Below, in pieces: positions 25,852 to 32,665 of a stretch of 42,103 nt of DNA (its first letter is position 1; every line of letters starts with the position of its first letter). The position numbers and the translations under genes are program-made. The notes below the pieces were generated by a model that ran no database searches, was not told where the DNA came from, and saw only the letters and a list, made by a program, of their open reading frames with translations. This DNA is from QAMX01 sp003149835 (lineage in GTDB: Bacteria; Bacillota; Clostridia; Oscillospirales; QAMX01), in contig CAUGMN010000014.1 in the NCBI GenBank assembly GCA_959600635.1, positions 1 through 42,103 of the forward strand, given 5' to 3'.

Positions 25852-25880
25852 TAAAATCACCTATCCTATTTTGTGCAAAA

Positions 25881-25940
25881 AGTATAATCTAAGTTTTTTT
25901 CGATATATCGGTTGACAATCGAACTAAACTTAGATATACT
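25881..25940. promoter_or_regulatory. Mirrored operator/promoter region of the lysogeny switch
   Basis: AGTATAATCTAAGTTT (25881-25896) and AAACTTAGATATACT (25926-25940) are inverted copies differing by one extra base. Between them lies the palindrome CGATATATCG (25901-25910). The leftward copy supplies the -10 (TATACT) of the repressor promoter; the rightward copy supplies the -10 of the opposing promoter. This is the expected layout for repressor binding sites. Confidence 0.7.
25912..25940 (+). promoter_or_regulatory. Rightward promoter of the lysogeny switch
   Basis: TTGACA (25912-25917), a 17-bp spacer and TATACT (25935-25940). It runs into the 3' end of a leftward gene at 25964, so its first product would be antisense RNA. 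Confidence 0.75.
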
Positions 25941-25963
25941 TATATTGTCTTACGAGTTACCTA

Positions 25964-26620
25964 TCAACCAACGACAAATACATTGCTCGCATACAAAACA
26001 ATAACAACAAAAGCTACTATACCACCAACCCAGAAGCCTCCAAATATCATATCTTCCTCGCGATAATCAATGTTACAATTGATGCCTCCCTCTTTTCTAT
26101 GAATAAAATACATTAAACACATTGTTGGCAAACAAATATAAGTACCTAGCAACATAGACAAAACCCAGAATACAAAAGCATACCCCAATAGCGCACCTGC
26201 AACACCGGCTTTCTCTGAGCCTCGAACAAATTCAATCTCATTATTAAGCGGCCAGTTAAACGCAACAAAGACACCTAAAATAACTATCCCAAGGAATATT
26301 TCAAAACACAGAAGTATTTTTTTGTGTTTTCTAATATTACTGTCATCGGAAAGATATTTTGCTAAACAAGCATTGCTATCGGAAAGACGTTTGGCTAAAT
26401 AATCCATATGTTTAGTTAAATAGGCCTTATATCCCTTTCCTTTTTCGGTAATTAAATAACCAGTCAACTTCATTCCCGAATTGTCTGTTTTAATGTACGA
26501 AGAAATGCATCCATTGCGTAGTAAATACTTAAATGTTTCGTTTTCCTCGTCAACCTCATCAATTAGGATCATTTTTTCAAATCTTACTAGTTCGTAATAC
26601 ATATCTACAAGTCCAGCCAT
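25964..26620 (-). CDS. Membrane protein with N-terminal winged-helix-like domain (lysogeny module)
   Basis: This 218-residue protein is not recognised. Residues 1-70 look like a small winged helix (MYYELVRFEKMILIDEV, GYLITEKGKGYKAYL). A helical linker follows, then about four membrane segments from residue 103 on (ILLCFEIFLGIVILGVFVAFNW; ALLGYAFVFWVLSMLLGTYICLP; FGGFWVGGIVAFVVIVLY). The gene is AT-rich and lies in the position of lysogenic-conversion or superinfection-exclusion genes. GGGAGGGGAGGA precedes the ATG. Function unknown. Confidence 0.78.
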   Translation of the reverse strand: MAGLVDMYYELVRFEKMILIDEVDEENETFKYLLRNGCISSYIKTDNSGMKLTGYLITEKGKGYKAYLTKHMDYLAKRLSDSNACLAKYLSDDSNIRKHKKILLCFEIFLGIVILGVFVAFNWPLNNEIEFVRGSEKAGVAGALLGYAFVFWVLSMLLGTYICLPTMCLMYFIHRKEGGINCNIDYREEDMIFGGFWVGGIVAFVVIVLYASNVFVVG

Positions 26621-26737
26621 ATCCTCCCCTCCCTTTGTTGTTTGTAGATACGACCCGTTACTTTCTTTCCATCATCCTGTTAGCAATACTTGTCTTATTC
26701 TTCGGGACGAGTTATAACCATCCCATTTTAATCGGAT

Positions 26738-27211
26738 TCATTTTTTTGATTGATCAGTATCTACAACCTCGTTCTGTTTTCGGCTTCGGACTTTTTCATC
26801 AAATTCAAGCTCTTTCTGCGGTTCTTTGAGCACCTGCATATAGATGCGTTGATCTATCTTCCATTTTTCAAACCGGACGCTCAATTTCTTGAACAACGCG
26901 CGGACGCTGAAAAAAACGCAGGCATAAGATCCTCCCAAGATTACGAGGCTCATAATAAACCCACCAATAATCTCTTCTTTTGACTTAACAAATGACGTTA
27001 ATGATGATCCTCTCATCATCGTATCAACCGTACTGAACACGGCGAATACAAGGAGAAAAACAATCGGGCTGACAATCAAAATAATGATTTTCGCAGTTCT
27101 ATGCTGTATAAAACCAATTCCTCTTTTTTCATCAAGCATTTTAATAAGGAAAGGACCATCAACAACAGCAACCAAAACAAACACCCAAAATAACTTTGTC
27201 GCAATTTCCAT
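26738..27211 (-). CDS. Small three-pass membrane protein (lysogeny module)
   Basis: This 157-residue protein has hydrophobic segments at about 6-26 (LFWVFVLVAVVDGPFLI), 38-60 (IIILIVSPIVFLLVFAVFS) and 80-105 (IIGGFIMSLVILGGSYACVFF). A charged cytosolic tail follows. The start is ATG 27211, preceded by GGAGGGAA; the frame extends upstream without support. It is probably cotranscribed with the membrane protein gene downstream. No family is recognised; position suggests a prophage-expressed accessory gene. Confidence 0.72.
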   Translation of the reverse strand: MEIATKLFWVFVLVAVVDGPFLIKMLDEKRGIGFIQHRTAKIIILIVSPIVFLLVFAVFSTVDTMMRGSSLTSFVKSKEEIIGGFIMSLVILGGSYACVFFSVRALFKKLSVRFEKWKIDQRIYMQVLKEPQKELEFDEKVRSRKQNEVVDTDQSKK

Positions 27212-27356
27212 GCTTATTCCCTCCGTCTCTTTCTTCTCCCGTTTATGTTTTCTTTTCTTTCCATCCACACACCTGTCTGACGGACAGGCGTGACAATGTA
27301 TTTCATAATCCACACCATTGCGATTTATCCGGTTTCCGGCTGAAAAGGAGCAAAAA

Positions 27357-27548
27357 ATGAACGTGCCAAAAAGTCTTATGACGCTTGCCAAAAGAGGCAA
27401 AATTCTATTAGCGACAAGATATCTGTTTCGGTACATATGGATTGTTGGAAATTTGGCTTTTTGGGCTTTTCTGTCCAAGATAACCCAGCGTATATTCTGC
27501 AAGGGAGTGCATCTCGACTATGACGTGCATCTTTTTGAAAAACGCTAA
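27357..27548 (+). CDS. Small protein of unknown function
   Basis: This 63-residue, basic and aromatic-rich protein (MNVPKSLMTLAKRGKILLATRYLFRYIW) has a weak hydrophobic stretch in the middle. AAAGGAG precedes the ATG. It is divergent from the membrane protein at 27211; between them lies a small dyad CCTGTC-N5-GACAGG (27272-27288) that could be an operator. It overlaps the next frame by 29 bp. Confidence 0.5.
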   Translation: MNVPKSLMTLAKRGKILLATRYLFRYIWIVGNLAFWAFLSKITQRIFCKGVHLDYDVHLFEKR

Positions 27549-27759
27549 TACCCAGATTCTTCACAATGTCGACTGGAACACCACAATGAACACTTTGGCA
27601 AAAAACATTGACGGAGACGATCACGCCGTTTTTGTGACCGTCATCACCAAAAAAGACTTTGCCGATGAGGTCGCCTCTGTGTTGGAGAACAATTTCGTTA
27701 TTGACCCCGTGCGTGAATATGTGGCACATTGTGCCGAAGAAGCCAATCGTAAGCCTTGA
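27520..27759 (+). CDS. Small protein of unknown function
   Basis: This 79-residue frame (MTCIFLKNANTQILHNVDWNTTMN through DFADEVASVLENNFVIDPVREY) reads like a real soluble alpha/beta protein. It overlaps the previous gene, with a GGGAG site 12 bases upstream. No family is recognised. A terminator follows 55 bp downstream. Confidence 0.5.
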   Translation: MTCIFLKNANTQILHNVDWNTTMNTLAKNIDGDDHAVFVTVITKKDFADEVASVLENNFVIDPVREYVAHCAEEANRKP

Positions 27760-27814
27760 CCAAATATACCGCCATATTACCCTTCCTTTTCTATTACCTA
27801 CTACACCAACCCCC

Positions 27815-27894
27815 GATAATGGCGAGCCGCACGGAGCAGCAGCCGCTCGGACGGTCTTTCTCTCCTTTCGCCGTCCGTCGCCATTATCTTTTTT
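27815..27894 (+). terminator. Branched terminator-like RNA structure
   Basis: The outer stem GATAATGGCGA / TCGCCATTATC (11 bp; 27815-27825 and 27878-27888) is followed by six T. Inside lies a second stem CGGACGG / CCGTCCG (27848-27854 and 27871-27877) and room for a third arm. It ends the transcript of the small genes before it and is larger than an ordinary terminator. Confidence 0.7.
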
Positions 27895-28021
27895 GAGAAA
27901 ACCGCGCCAAGAAATTATGTCGGCAAATGGGCGCTATGATACCTATACATTAGACAGTATACCCCTTATCACTGTGCATGTCAAGAAATTTTGTATGAAA
28001 ATGTCGAAAAGAGGTGAAAAC

Positions 28022-28300
28022 ATGCAAAAGCCGCGGTGGTTTTGCGCCGGATGGTGGCGGCAGAAATGGTATTTTGTTTCATGCTGGCCGTGGTCAAGAA
28101 AAAAGCGAGCGGAAGAAATGCAATATGCTCATGAAATGCTCAATGCAGAGTGTGCATATCGCGCCCAGCAAAACAGAGAAAACGACCATCCATATATCAT
28201 AACGCCGTTGCTTCTTAAAATCTGCCGCCGCCTGTTGTTTGTCGAGCGCCTCTTGTTTGTCCTGATCGGCTTGGGCTTTGCATTGCTGTTCGTACACTGA
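28022..28300 (+). CDS. Possible small membrane protein (alternative to the antisense frame)
   Basis: This 92-residue frame has a strong GAGGTGA site before the ATG and a C-terminal hydrophobic helix (LLFVLIGLGFALLFV). The composition is odd, with seven Trp in the first 25 residues. It overlaps an opposite-strand frame (28094-28375) whose protein sequence looks more natural, so only one of the two is likely real. Confidence 0.35.
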   Translation: MQKPRWFCAGWWRQKWYFVSCWPWSRKKRAEEMQYAHEMLNAECAYRAQQNRENDHPYIITPLLLKICRRLLFVERLLFVLIGLGFALLFVH

Positions 28301-28375
28301 CAGAGCCGCTTTTCCCTTTTCGTTGATGATATAGATCGTCTCGCCTTGATCGTTGTATTGTAGATGTCTAAACAA
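28094..28375 (-). pseudogene. Probable 5'-truncated winged-helix/membrane protein gene
   Basis: This 93-residue frame has natural codon use and a plausible fold: a wing-like hairpin (ETIYIINEKGKAALSVYEQQ), a helical linker and one C-terminal membrane helix (IWMVVFSVLLGAICTLCI). The layout matches the protein at 25964-26620 (GYLITEKGKGYKAYL plus membrane helix). Its only start is TTG 28375 without a ribosome site, so it looks like a remnant whose 5' part was lost. Confidence 0.42.
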
Positions 28376-28389
28376 AAGAGGTGAAACTC

Positions 28390-28578
28390 ATGACAAATGA
28401 AAGATACGCGCTGAACTCTGACGAGCGCAACGCACTTGTGGACAAGCTGCTCTGCAAAGCGATTGACAAGTTCGAGGAGCAGATTGACGATTGTTTAACC
28501 GTCGATTCTGTCTATCAATTAGTGCTGGCTCTGAGCGATACGTTCAGCCGGCTGTCGCAGATTCGCGGCGACTTTTGA
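28390..28578 (+). CDS. Small phage early protein
   Basis: This 62-residue acidic helical protein (NSDERNALVDKLLCKAIDKF, VYQLVLALSDTFSRLSQ) is of unknown function. AGAGGTGA precedes ATG 28390. It is the first clearly coding gene of the long rightward early operon; the next gene starts 13 bp on. Confidence 0.65.
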   Translation: MTNERYALNSDERNALVDKLLCKAIDKFEEQIDDCLTVDSVYQLVLALSDTFSRLSQIRGDF

Positions 28579-28591
28579 GGAGGTGAAACCT

Positions 28592-28810
28592 ATGTACAAA
28601 CCCTGCACAACATACCGGCTCCGGCTTGTCGCCCTCGGCAGACGGCAGATTGATGTTCTCCGCGAAGCGCAGAGCCGAGGCTACAAAATGACCGCGCCTG
28701 CGCTTTGCGCTGCTTTGTCAGCCGTCAACGCGACGCCGAGGGAGCAAGAAATCCGCGACATAGCCGACCAAATTATCACGGAATGGGAAAACGAAGAGAG
28801 AAAGGAGTGA
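28592..28810 (+). CDS. Small helix-turn-helix-like phage protein
   Basis: This 72-residue protein (LVALGRRQIDVLREAQSRGYKMTAPALCAALSAV, then IADQIITEWE) has the helix pattern of small Cro-like DNA-binding proteins found in prophages of Clostridia. GAGGAGGTGA precedes the ATG. It probably acts as an early regulator; the target is unknown. Confidence 0.7.
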   Translation: MYKPCTTYRLRLVALGRRQIDVLREAQSRGYKMTAPALCAALSAVNATPREQEIRDIADQIITEWENEERKE

Positions 28811-28815
28811 TCTGA

Positions 28816-29082
28816 ATGCGAACGAAAGCAGAACCGAAAATCGATATCGCGCGGACAATCGGGCTCAATCTCCGTGTGCTGTGTGCGCTGTACAACTATG
28901 ACAAAGCCGACCTGTGCGCCGTCATGGATGTGTCGTACACAACACTGCGCAAAATCATGAAGAACCCAAAAAAGATATCTGTCGAGCAGTTGATTGCCTT
29001 GTCAGAGCTGACCGGATTCGGCGTGTTCGACCTCATGACCCACGTGCTGGCAGATACGGCGGCCTTGGCCGAATTGGATTGA
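28816..29082 (+). CDS. XRE/Cro-type DNA-binding protein
   Basis: This 88-residue protein has a lambda-repressor-type helix-turn-helix (GLNLRVLCALYNYDKADLCAVMDVSYTTLRKIMKNPKKISVEQLIALSELTG). It begins five bases after the previous gene, with AAAGGAG upstream. It is a candidate Cro-like partner of the repressor at 25438. Confidence 0.8.
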   Translation: MRTKAEPKIDIARTIGLNLRVLCALYNYDKADLCAVMDVSYTTLRKIMKNPKKISVEQLIALSELTGFGVFDLMTHVLADTAALAELD

Positions 29083-29099
29083 CAAAAACGGAGGAAAAA

Positions 29100-29297
29100 A
29101 TGGAACCACTGACCATTACAACCGAATACAACAAGGGCTTTAAATTTGAGCGCCCCATCGGAAAATACGGGGTAAAGGAGTTCGCCTATGTATCGAAAAA
29201 GACCCTTGCAGAACTCGGCATTGACCCGACAAAGGGGATCACATTCGCTCAATACCAAGCGGACGAAAAGGCCGGTAAAATCGATGAACACAAATGA
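29100..29297 (+). CDS. Small phage early protein of unknown function
   Basis: This 65-residue protein (MEPLTITTEYNKGFKFERP, KYGVKEFAYVSKKTLAELGI) is not recognised. GGAGG precedes the ATG. Its last 14 bp overlap the next gene. Confidence 0.65.
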   Translation: MEPLTITTEYNKGFKFERPIGKYGVKEFAYVSKKTLAELGIDPTKGITFAQYQADEKAGKIDEHK

Positions 29298-29520
29298 CCT
29301 CCGCTGTGCCCTGTCGTGGCTATGCGAGTGCGCGGTGATGGTGTCGCTGATCGTGCTTGCGGTATGCGGCGGGCTGATATCCACGGCGCACACGGCGGAG
29401 CTAAGCCGGACGGCGGCCTACGGCGCGGTGTCGGCGCTGGTGTGGGCGGTAGTGTTTGCAACTGCGGCGTGGCGGATGGAGCGCGAGGACGTGTACATAG
29501 CGAGGTGGACGGAGAAATGA
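29284..29520 (+). CDS. Small two-helix membrane protein
   Basis: This 78-residue protein has two hydrophobic segments (LCECAVMVSLIVLAVCGGLI; AAYGAVSALVWAVVFATAAW). It starts inside the end of the previous gene and its stop overlaps the next ATG (ATGA). No family is recognised; it may affect the host membrane during early infection. Confidence 0.6.
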   Translation: MNTNDLRCALSWLCECAVMVSLIVLAVCGGLISTAHTAELSRTAAYGAVSALVWAVVFATAAWRMEREDVYIARWTEK

Positions 29521-30365
29521 TCCCAAATATCCTGCGAGTGTTCCCAACTCGAAACAGCTATACACCAGATGATGCTATGGTCTGTATAGGAGAACCGCCG
29601 CTGATATTGCCGGAACATGATGAAATTCACATATCTTGCACATTCACGTGGGACAAATCATACTGTGAACACCTTGCATACCAGTATGAGGGAAGAAGCA
29701 ACAAGCCGATGAAACTGGGCGGAGTTGCTTACGGAAGCCCATCAGAAAATTTCGTTCAGGGACTATATATTAAGAAAAATATCATATTCACGTCCAGAGG
29801 CTGCAACAATAACTGTCCTTGGTGTTGTGTGCCCAAGACGGAGGGACGGCTTAAAGAACTGCCAATCAGCGTAGGAAATGTCATACAAGACAACAATTTT
29901 CTCCAATGCTCTAAACAGCACAAAGAAAAAGTATTCGATATGCTAAGAACGCAAAAATCCATATGTTTTAAGGGGGGCTTGGAACCTGACTTAATTGATG
30001 ATCATTTTGTTTCGTTGCTAAGTGATCTCGGCCATCACAAAGTGAAAGAGCTATGGTTGGCTTGCGATACAGAAGCACGATTGCCAGAGTTTGAGCGTGG
30101 CTGTAAAATGCTCGCAAAAGCGGGATTCACCCGCGAAAAAATACATTGTTATGTGCTATCATACGGACGCAATCGCGAAAAAGATGAACAGCGTGCCCGT
30201 CAAGTATATGCGGCTGGTGCAATGCCATTTGTGCAGTTGTACCGAGACTTTTCGGAAACCAAAACAGAGTATAGCGCAGATTGGAACAGATGGGCGCGCA
30301 TGTGGCAGCGCCCGGCGGCGACAAGAGCGCATATGGAAAAAGGAACGGAATATACGAATTTTTGA
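29517..30365 (+). CDS. Phage-encoded radical SAM-like protein
   Basis: This 282-residue protein has the radical SAM cluster motif CNNNCPWC (Cys96, Cys100, Cys103) after FTSRG. Barrel segments of the same family follow: ICFKGGLEPDLI, KVKELWLACDTEA, IHCYVLSYGR and MPFVQLYRD. Such proteins use a [4Fe-4S] cluster and S-adenosylmethionine to start radical chemistry. The N-terminal 90 residues (LILPEHDEIHISCTFTWDK) are of unknown function. The start ATG overlaps the previous stop, so translation is coupled. There are no neighbouring queuosine or deazaguanine genes, so the substrate is unknown. Confidence 0.75.
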   Translation: MIPNILRVFPTRNSYTPDDAMVCIGEPPLILPEHDEIHISCTFTWDKSYCEHLAYQYEGRSNKPMKLGGVAYGSPSENFVQGLYIKKNIIFTSRGCNNNCPWCCVPKTEGRLKELPISVGNVIQDNNFLQCSKQHKEKVFDMLRTQKSICFKGGLEPDLIDDHFVSLLSDLGHHKVKELWLACDTEARLPEFERGCKMLAKAGFTREKIHCYVLSYGRNREKDEQRARQVYAAGAMPFVQLYRDFSETKTEYSADWNRWARMWQRPAATRAHMEKGTEYTNF

Positions 30366-30415
30366 TGAAAACAAAAAAGCCGCCCATGCAGGGCGAAAGA
30401 AAGGGAGAAGCAGCT

Positions 30416-31201
30416 ATGAAAATCACAGTAGAATTGCTCAAAGAAAAAGGCGCTTGCGAAAACGGCATAGAGGCATTTGCCAAACTGTTCCCGCCGAGCG
30501 AATACCCTGACGGAGTGGAAATCAACGAGGAAACCGTTGCGAAAGCAGCGGAGGCGAAAGTCGATACGTCGCTTATATGGTGGTTATACAACAATTTGCA
30601 ACAGGACGCTCGGCTATATACGCTTTGCGCCGTGTACAACTCGAAAGCCGTGGACAGGTCGAAAGCCGTGGACAGGTCGAAAGCCGTGGACAGGTCGGAA
30701 GCCGTGAGCTGGTCGGAAGCCGTGTACAGGTCGGAAGCCGTGGACAACTCGAAAGCCGTGGACAGGTCGAAAGCCGTGGACAGGTCGGAAGCCGTGAGCT
30801 GGTCGGAAGCCGTGGACAGGTCGAAAGCCGTGAGCTGGTCGTTTGGTGTCATAAACAGTTATGGCGTAGACAATGCGCTATTTCTCGCGGATAAGGAGAG
30901 AGTGTATAGCATTTTCGGGAAACGTGTAGTCAAAGATCGCTTTGAGGCTGTCAAAGGACGATTATATGAGCTTTTGGGCAAATGGCGCCCAACATATACC
31001 AACATCAAGGCTCTGTACCTCGCAAACGGAAGCGACTGGAAGCTAACCCCGATTGAGAACGCCAAAGAACTGCAAACAGCGGAAGCATGGGCGGGTATGC
31101 CGCAAGCGGCGGTTGACTATGTGCGCAGTCTGCCGGAGTTTGACGCGGCAATGTTTGCAAAGATCACCGGCATACATACGGAGGGCAACCATGCGGAATA
31201 A
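30416..31201 (+). CDS. Hexapeptide tandem-repeat phage protein
   Basis: This 261-residue protein has an N-terminal helical part (1-70), then at least 13 hexads (76-153) of the form S-[KE]-A-V-x-x, the last two S-[FY]-G-V-x-N. A conserved-looking C-terminal domain follows (ALFLADKERVYSIFGKRVVKDRF, YLANGSDWKL, MPQAAVDYVRSLPEF). Regular hexads suggest a beta-solenoid. GGGAG precedes ATG 30416. The function is unknown; the C-terminal part resembles proteins I associate with Clostridia prophages. It begins 50 bp after the radical SAM gene. Confidence 0.75.
   Translation: MKITVELLKEKGACENGIEAFAKLFPPSEYPDGVEINEETVAKAAEAKVDTSLIWWLYNNLQQDARLYTLCAVYNSKAVDRSKAVDRSKAVDRSEAVSWSEAVYRSEAVDNSKAVDRSKAVDRSEAVSWSEAVDRSKAVSWSFGVINSYGVDNALFLADKERVYSIFGKRVVKDRFEAVKGRLYELLGKWRPTYTNIKALYLANGSDWKLTPIENAKELQTAEAWAGMPQAAVDYVRSLPEFDAAMFAKITGIHTEGNHAE
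30641..30874 (+). repeat. Thirteen 18-bp coding tandem repeats
   Basis: The unit is TCG[A/G]AAGCCGTG plus a variable two-codon end (GACAGG, AGCTGG, TACAGG or GACAAC). Eleven units are nearly identical at the DNA level, which points to recent slippage or recombination; the last two are diverged. Confidence 0.95.
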
Positions 31202-31472
31202 CGGCTATCTATCCCGCCGGAAAGAGCAGATACAGCGTATCACACACCGCACAACGCGCGAAGCGGTCGATCTGGTTATGTGGCTGTCCGTTGTGGCGCT
31301 CAACAACACGTTCGGGTTCGGCGCGGAGAGGGCGCATAAATTTATTGACGAGTTAAACCGCGTCGCCGCCGAGCACGACAAAGAGTGCGCGGAGGACTAC
31401 GACCTCGCAAAGGAGCATTTGCGCCGGAGGTTAGAGCAGATTTTACAATGTGATGTAAGGAGAGTGGATTGA
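31191..31472 (+). CDS. Small helical phage protein
   Basis: This 93-residue, charged, helical protein (DLVMWLSVVALNNTFGFGAERAHKFIDELNRVAAEHDKEC) resembles small conserved prophage proteins, but I cannot name it. GAGGG precedes the ATG, and it overlaps the repeat protein gene by 11 bp. Confidence 0.7.
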   Translation: MRNNGYLSRRKEQIQRITHRTTREAVDLVMWLSVVALNNTFGFGAERAHKFIDELNRVAAEHDKECAEDYDLAKEHLRRRLEQILQCDVRRVD

Positions 31473-31474
31473 GA

Positions 31475-31666
31475 ATGACTGAAATTAAACCGTGCCCGTT
31501 CTGCGGTGGAGAAGTATATGCATCAAGAGAGGACTGCTACGGAGAGGTAAGCGATTATTTCATGGTGCATTGTGACGAATGTTCTTTGCAATTCGGATTT
31601 TCCAGCCAGTTTGAGAGTGAAGCCGAAGCTATCGAAGCATGGAACAGGAGAGCAGAAAATGACTGA
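31475..31666 (+). CDS. Lar-like restriction-alleviation family zinc-ribbon protein
   Basis: This 63-residue protein has CPFCGG at the N terminus, a second pair CDEC and the end motif EAEAIEAWNRR, the pattern of the Lar/restriction-alleviation family of phage proteins. In Rac prophage Lar modulates type I restriction; that role here is inference. A TTG six bases upstream is the better-spaced start for AAGGAG; ATG 31475 is taken. Confidence 0.8.
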   Translation: MTEIKPCPFCGGEVYASREDCYGEVSDYFMVHCDECSLQFGFSSQFESEAEAIEAWNRRAEND

Positions 31667-31943
31667 CAGAGAAGCGATTGAGTATGCTTATCACCATATG
31701 GACGAGTGCATTTATAAAATAAAAAGCGTAAACGATTATGCTTTGATTTGTGTCCTTGAAAAACGCAAAGAGTTTATGATGCAGAGCATTGAAGCTCTCC
31801 AAGAGCGTGAAGAACGATCAAGAGGGTGTGAATGGTGTATTGGTTTTTGCCCAGACGTGACGGGTGACCCTTACGCAGAGTATCGCTTTTGCCCCATGTG
31901 CGGCAGACCGCTGAAAGGAGCAGACAATGGAAAAAATACCTGA
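31659..31943 (+). CDS. Small phage protein with zinc-ribbon end
   Basis: This 94-residue protein has an N-terminal helical part and a C-terminal metal-binding pattern CEWC ... FCPMCGRPL. AGGAGAG lies before the ATG, and it overlaps the previous gene by 8 bp. The function is unknown. Confidence 0.7.
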   Translation: MTDREAIEYAYHHMDECIYKIKSVNDYALICVLEKRKEFMMQSIEALQEREERSRGCEWCIGFCPDVTGDPYAEYRFCPMCGRPLKGADNGKNT

Positions 31944-31962
31944 ATATGAGGGGTGCAGATAG
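31927..31962 (+). other. Possible 11-codon micro-ORF
   Basis: ATG 31927 follows AAAGGAG and runs 11 codons to TAG, overlapping the previous gene end and stopping 3 bp before the next ATG. It may be a coupling device or the remnant of a deleted gene. Confidence 0.25.
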
Positions 31963-31965
31963 GTT

Positions 31966-32403
31966 ATGCCAATCAAAAATTATACGACCAAAGTAGATCT
32001 GTATCAGAGCCTCGGCGAAATACAAGGCGCGCTGGCGAGAAACGGCGCTTGTAAGATCATGGTGGACTATGACAATGACGGACGGCCGGTTGCCTTGACG
32101 TTTGGTATATATACACATACACAGCAGGGTGTGATCGGGTATCATCTGCCGGTGAATATAGACGGCGTTCTGGCGGCGCTTGCAAGGGGAAAAGTCAAAG
32201 CGGACCGAGAACAGGCGGAGCGGACGGCATGGCGCAATATCCGTGATTGGGTGCTGGCGCAGATGGCTTTTGTGGAGAGTGGGCATGTGCAAATAGACGA
32301 AGTATTTTTGCCATATATGGCGGATCGCAGCGGTAGGACACTGTATCAGGCGTACAAGTCTGGACAGCTGGCGCTGACAGACGGAGGAGCGAACAATGGC
32401 TGA
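31966..32403 (+). CDS. Conserved-type phage protein
   Basis: This 145-residue soluble protein (YTTKVDLYQSLGEIQGALARNGACKIMVDYDNDG, GIYTHTQQGVIGYHLPVNIDGVLAAL, RTAWRNIRDWVLAQMAFVESG) reads like a family common in Firmicutes prophage early regions, where it lies near DNA-replication genes. No catalytic motif is evident. It overlaps the next gene by 8 bp. Confidence 0.72.
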   Translation: MPIKNYTTKVDLYQSLGEIQGALARNGACKIMVDYDNDGRPVALTFGIYTHTQQGVIGYHLPVNIDGVLAALARGKVKADREQAERTAWRNIRDWVLAQMAFVESGHVQIDEVFLPYMADRSGRTLYQAYKSGQLALTDGGANNG

Positions 32404-32665
32404 ACTAAAACCGCGTATGATTAAAAAAGGAGATATTGTTAAAAACGGGTGGACGACAGAACAGAACCCAACGCATTTATCCGTGTTTGTAAAATGCGGT
32501 AAGGTCAGAAACCTCAAAACCTTTGATTGCATTGGATATGACGGAGGAATCATACATCATTGTATGAATGATAACAAGTTGGAAGTTGTAGGCCACATGA
32601 AAGAATATGACGATTTCGTATGCGCGTTGAAGAAATTGGACAGGAGGGGTGACGATGCTGGTTGA
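32396..32665 (+). CDS. Small phage protein of unknown function
   Basis: This 89-residue protein (MAELKPRMIKKGDIVKNG, DYDGG-like turn, NKLEVVGHMKEYDDF) has a beta-rich pattern and no recognised motif. GGAGGAG precedes the ATG. It overlaps the next gene. Confidence 0.65.
   Translation: MAELKPRMIKKGDIVKNGWTTEQNPTHLSVFVKCGKVRNLKTFDCIGYDGGIIHHCMNDNKLEVVGHMKEYDDFVCALKKLDRRGDDAG

Noticed and set aside
30127..30852. Minus-strand repetitive protein (Leu-Ser-Thr-Ala-rich) over the hexad tract
   Set aside because: It arises because 18-bp repeats keep all frames open; the plus-strand protein has the ribosome site, operon context and conserved-looking flanks.
30641..30874. CRISPR array
   Set aside because: The 18-bp units are contiguous, in frame and inside a coding gene, with no spacers and no cas genes.
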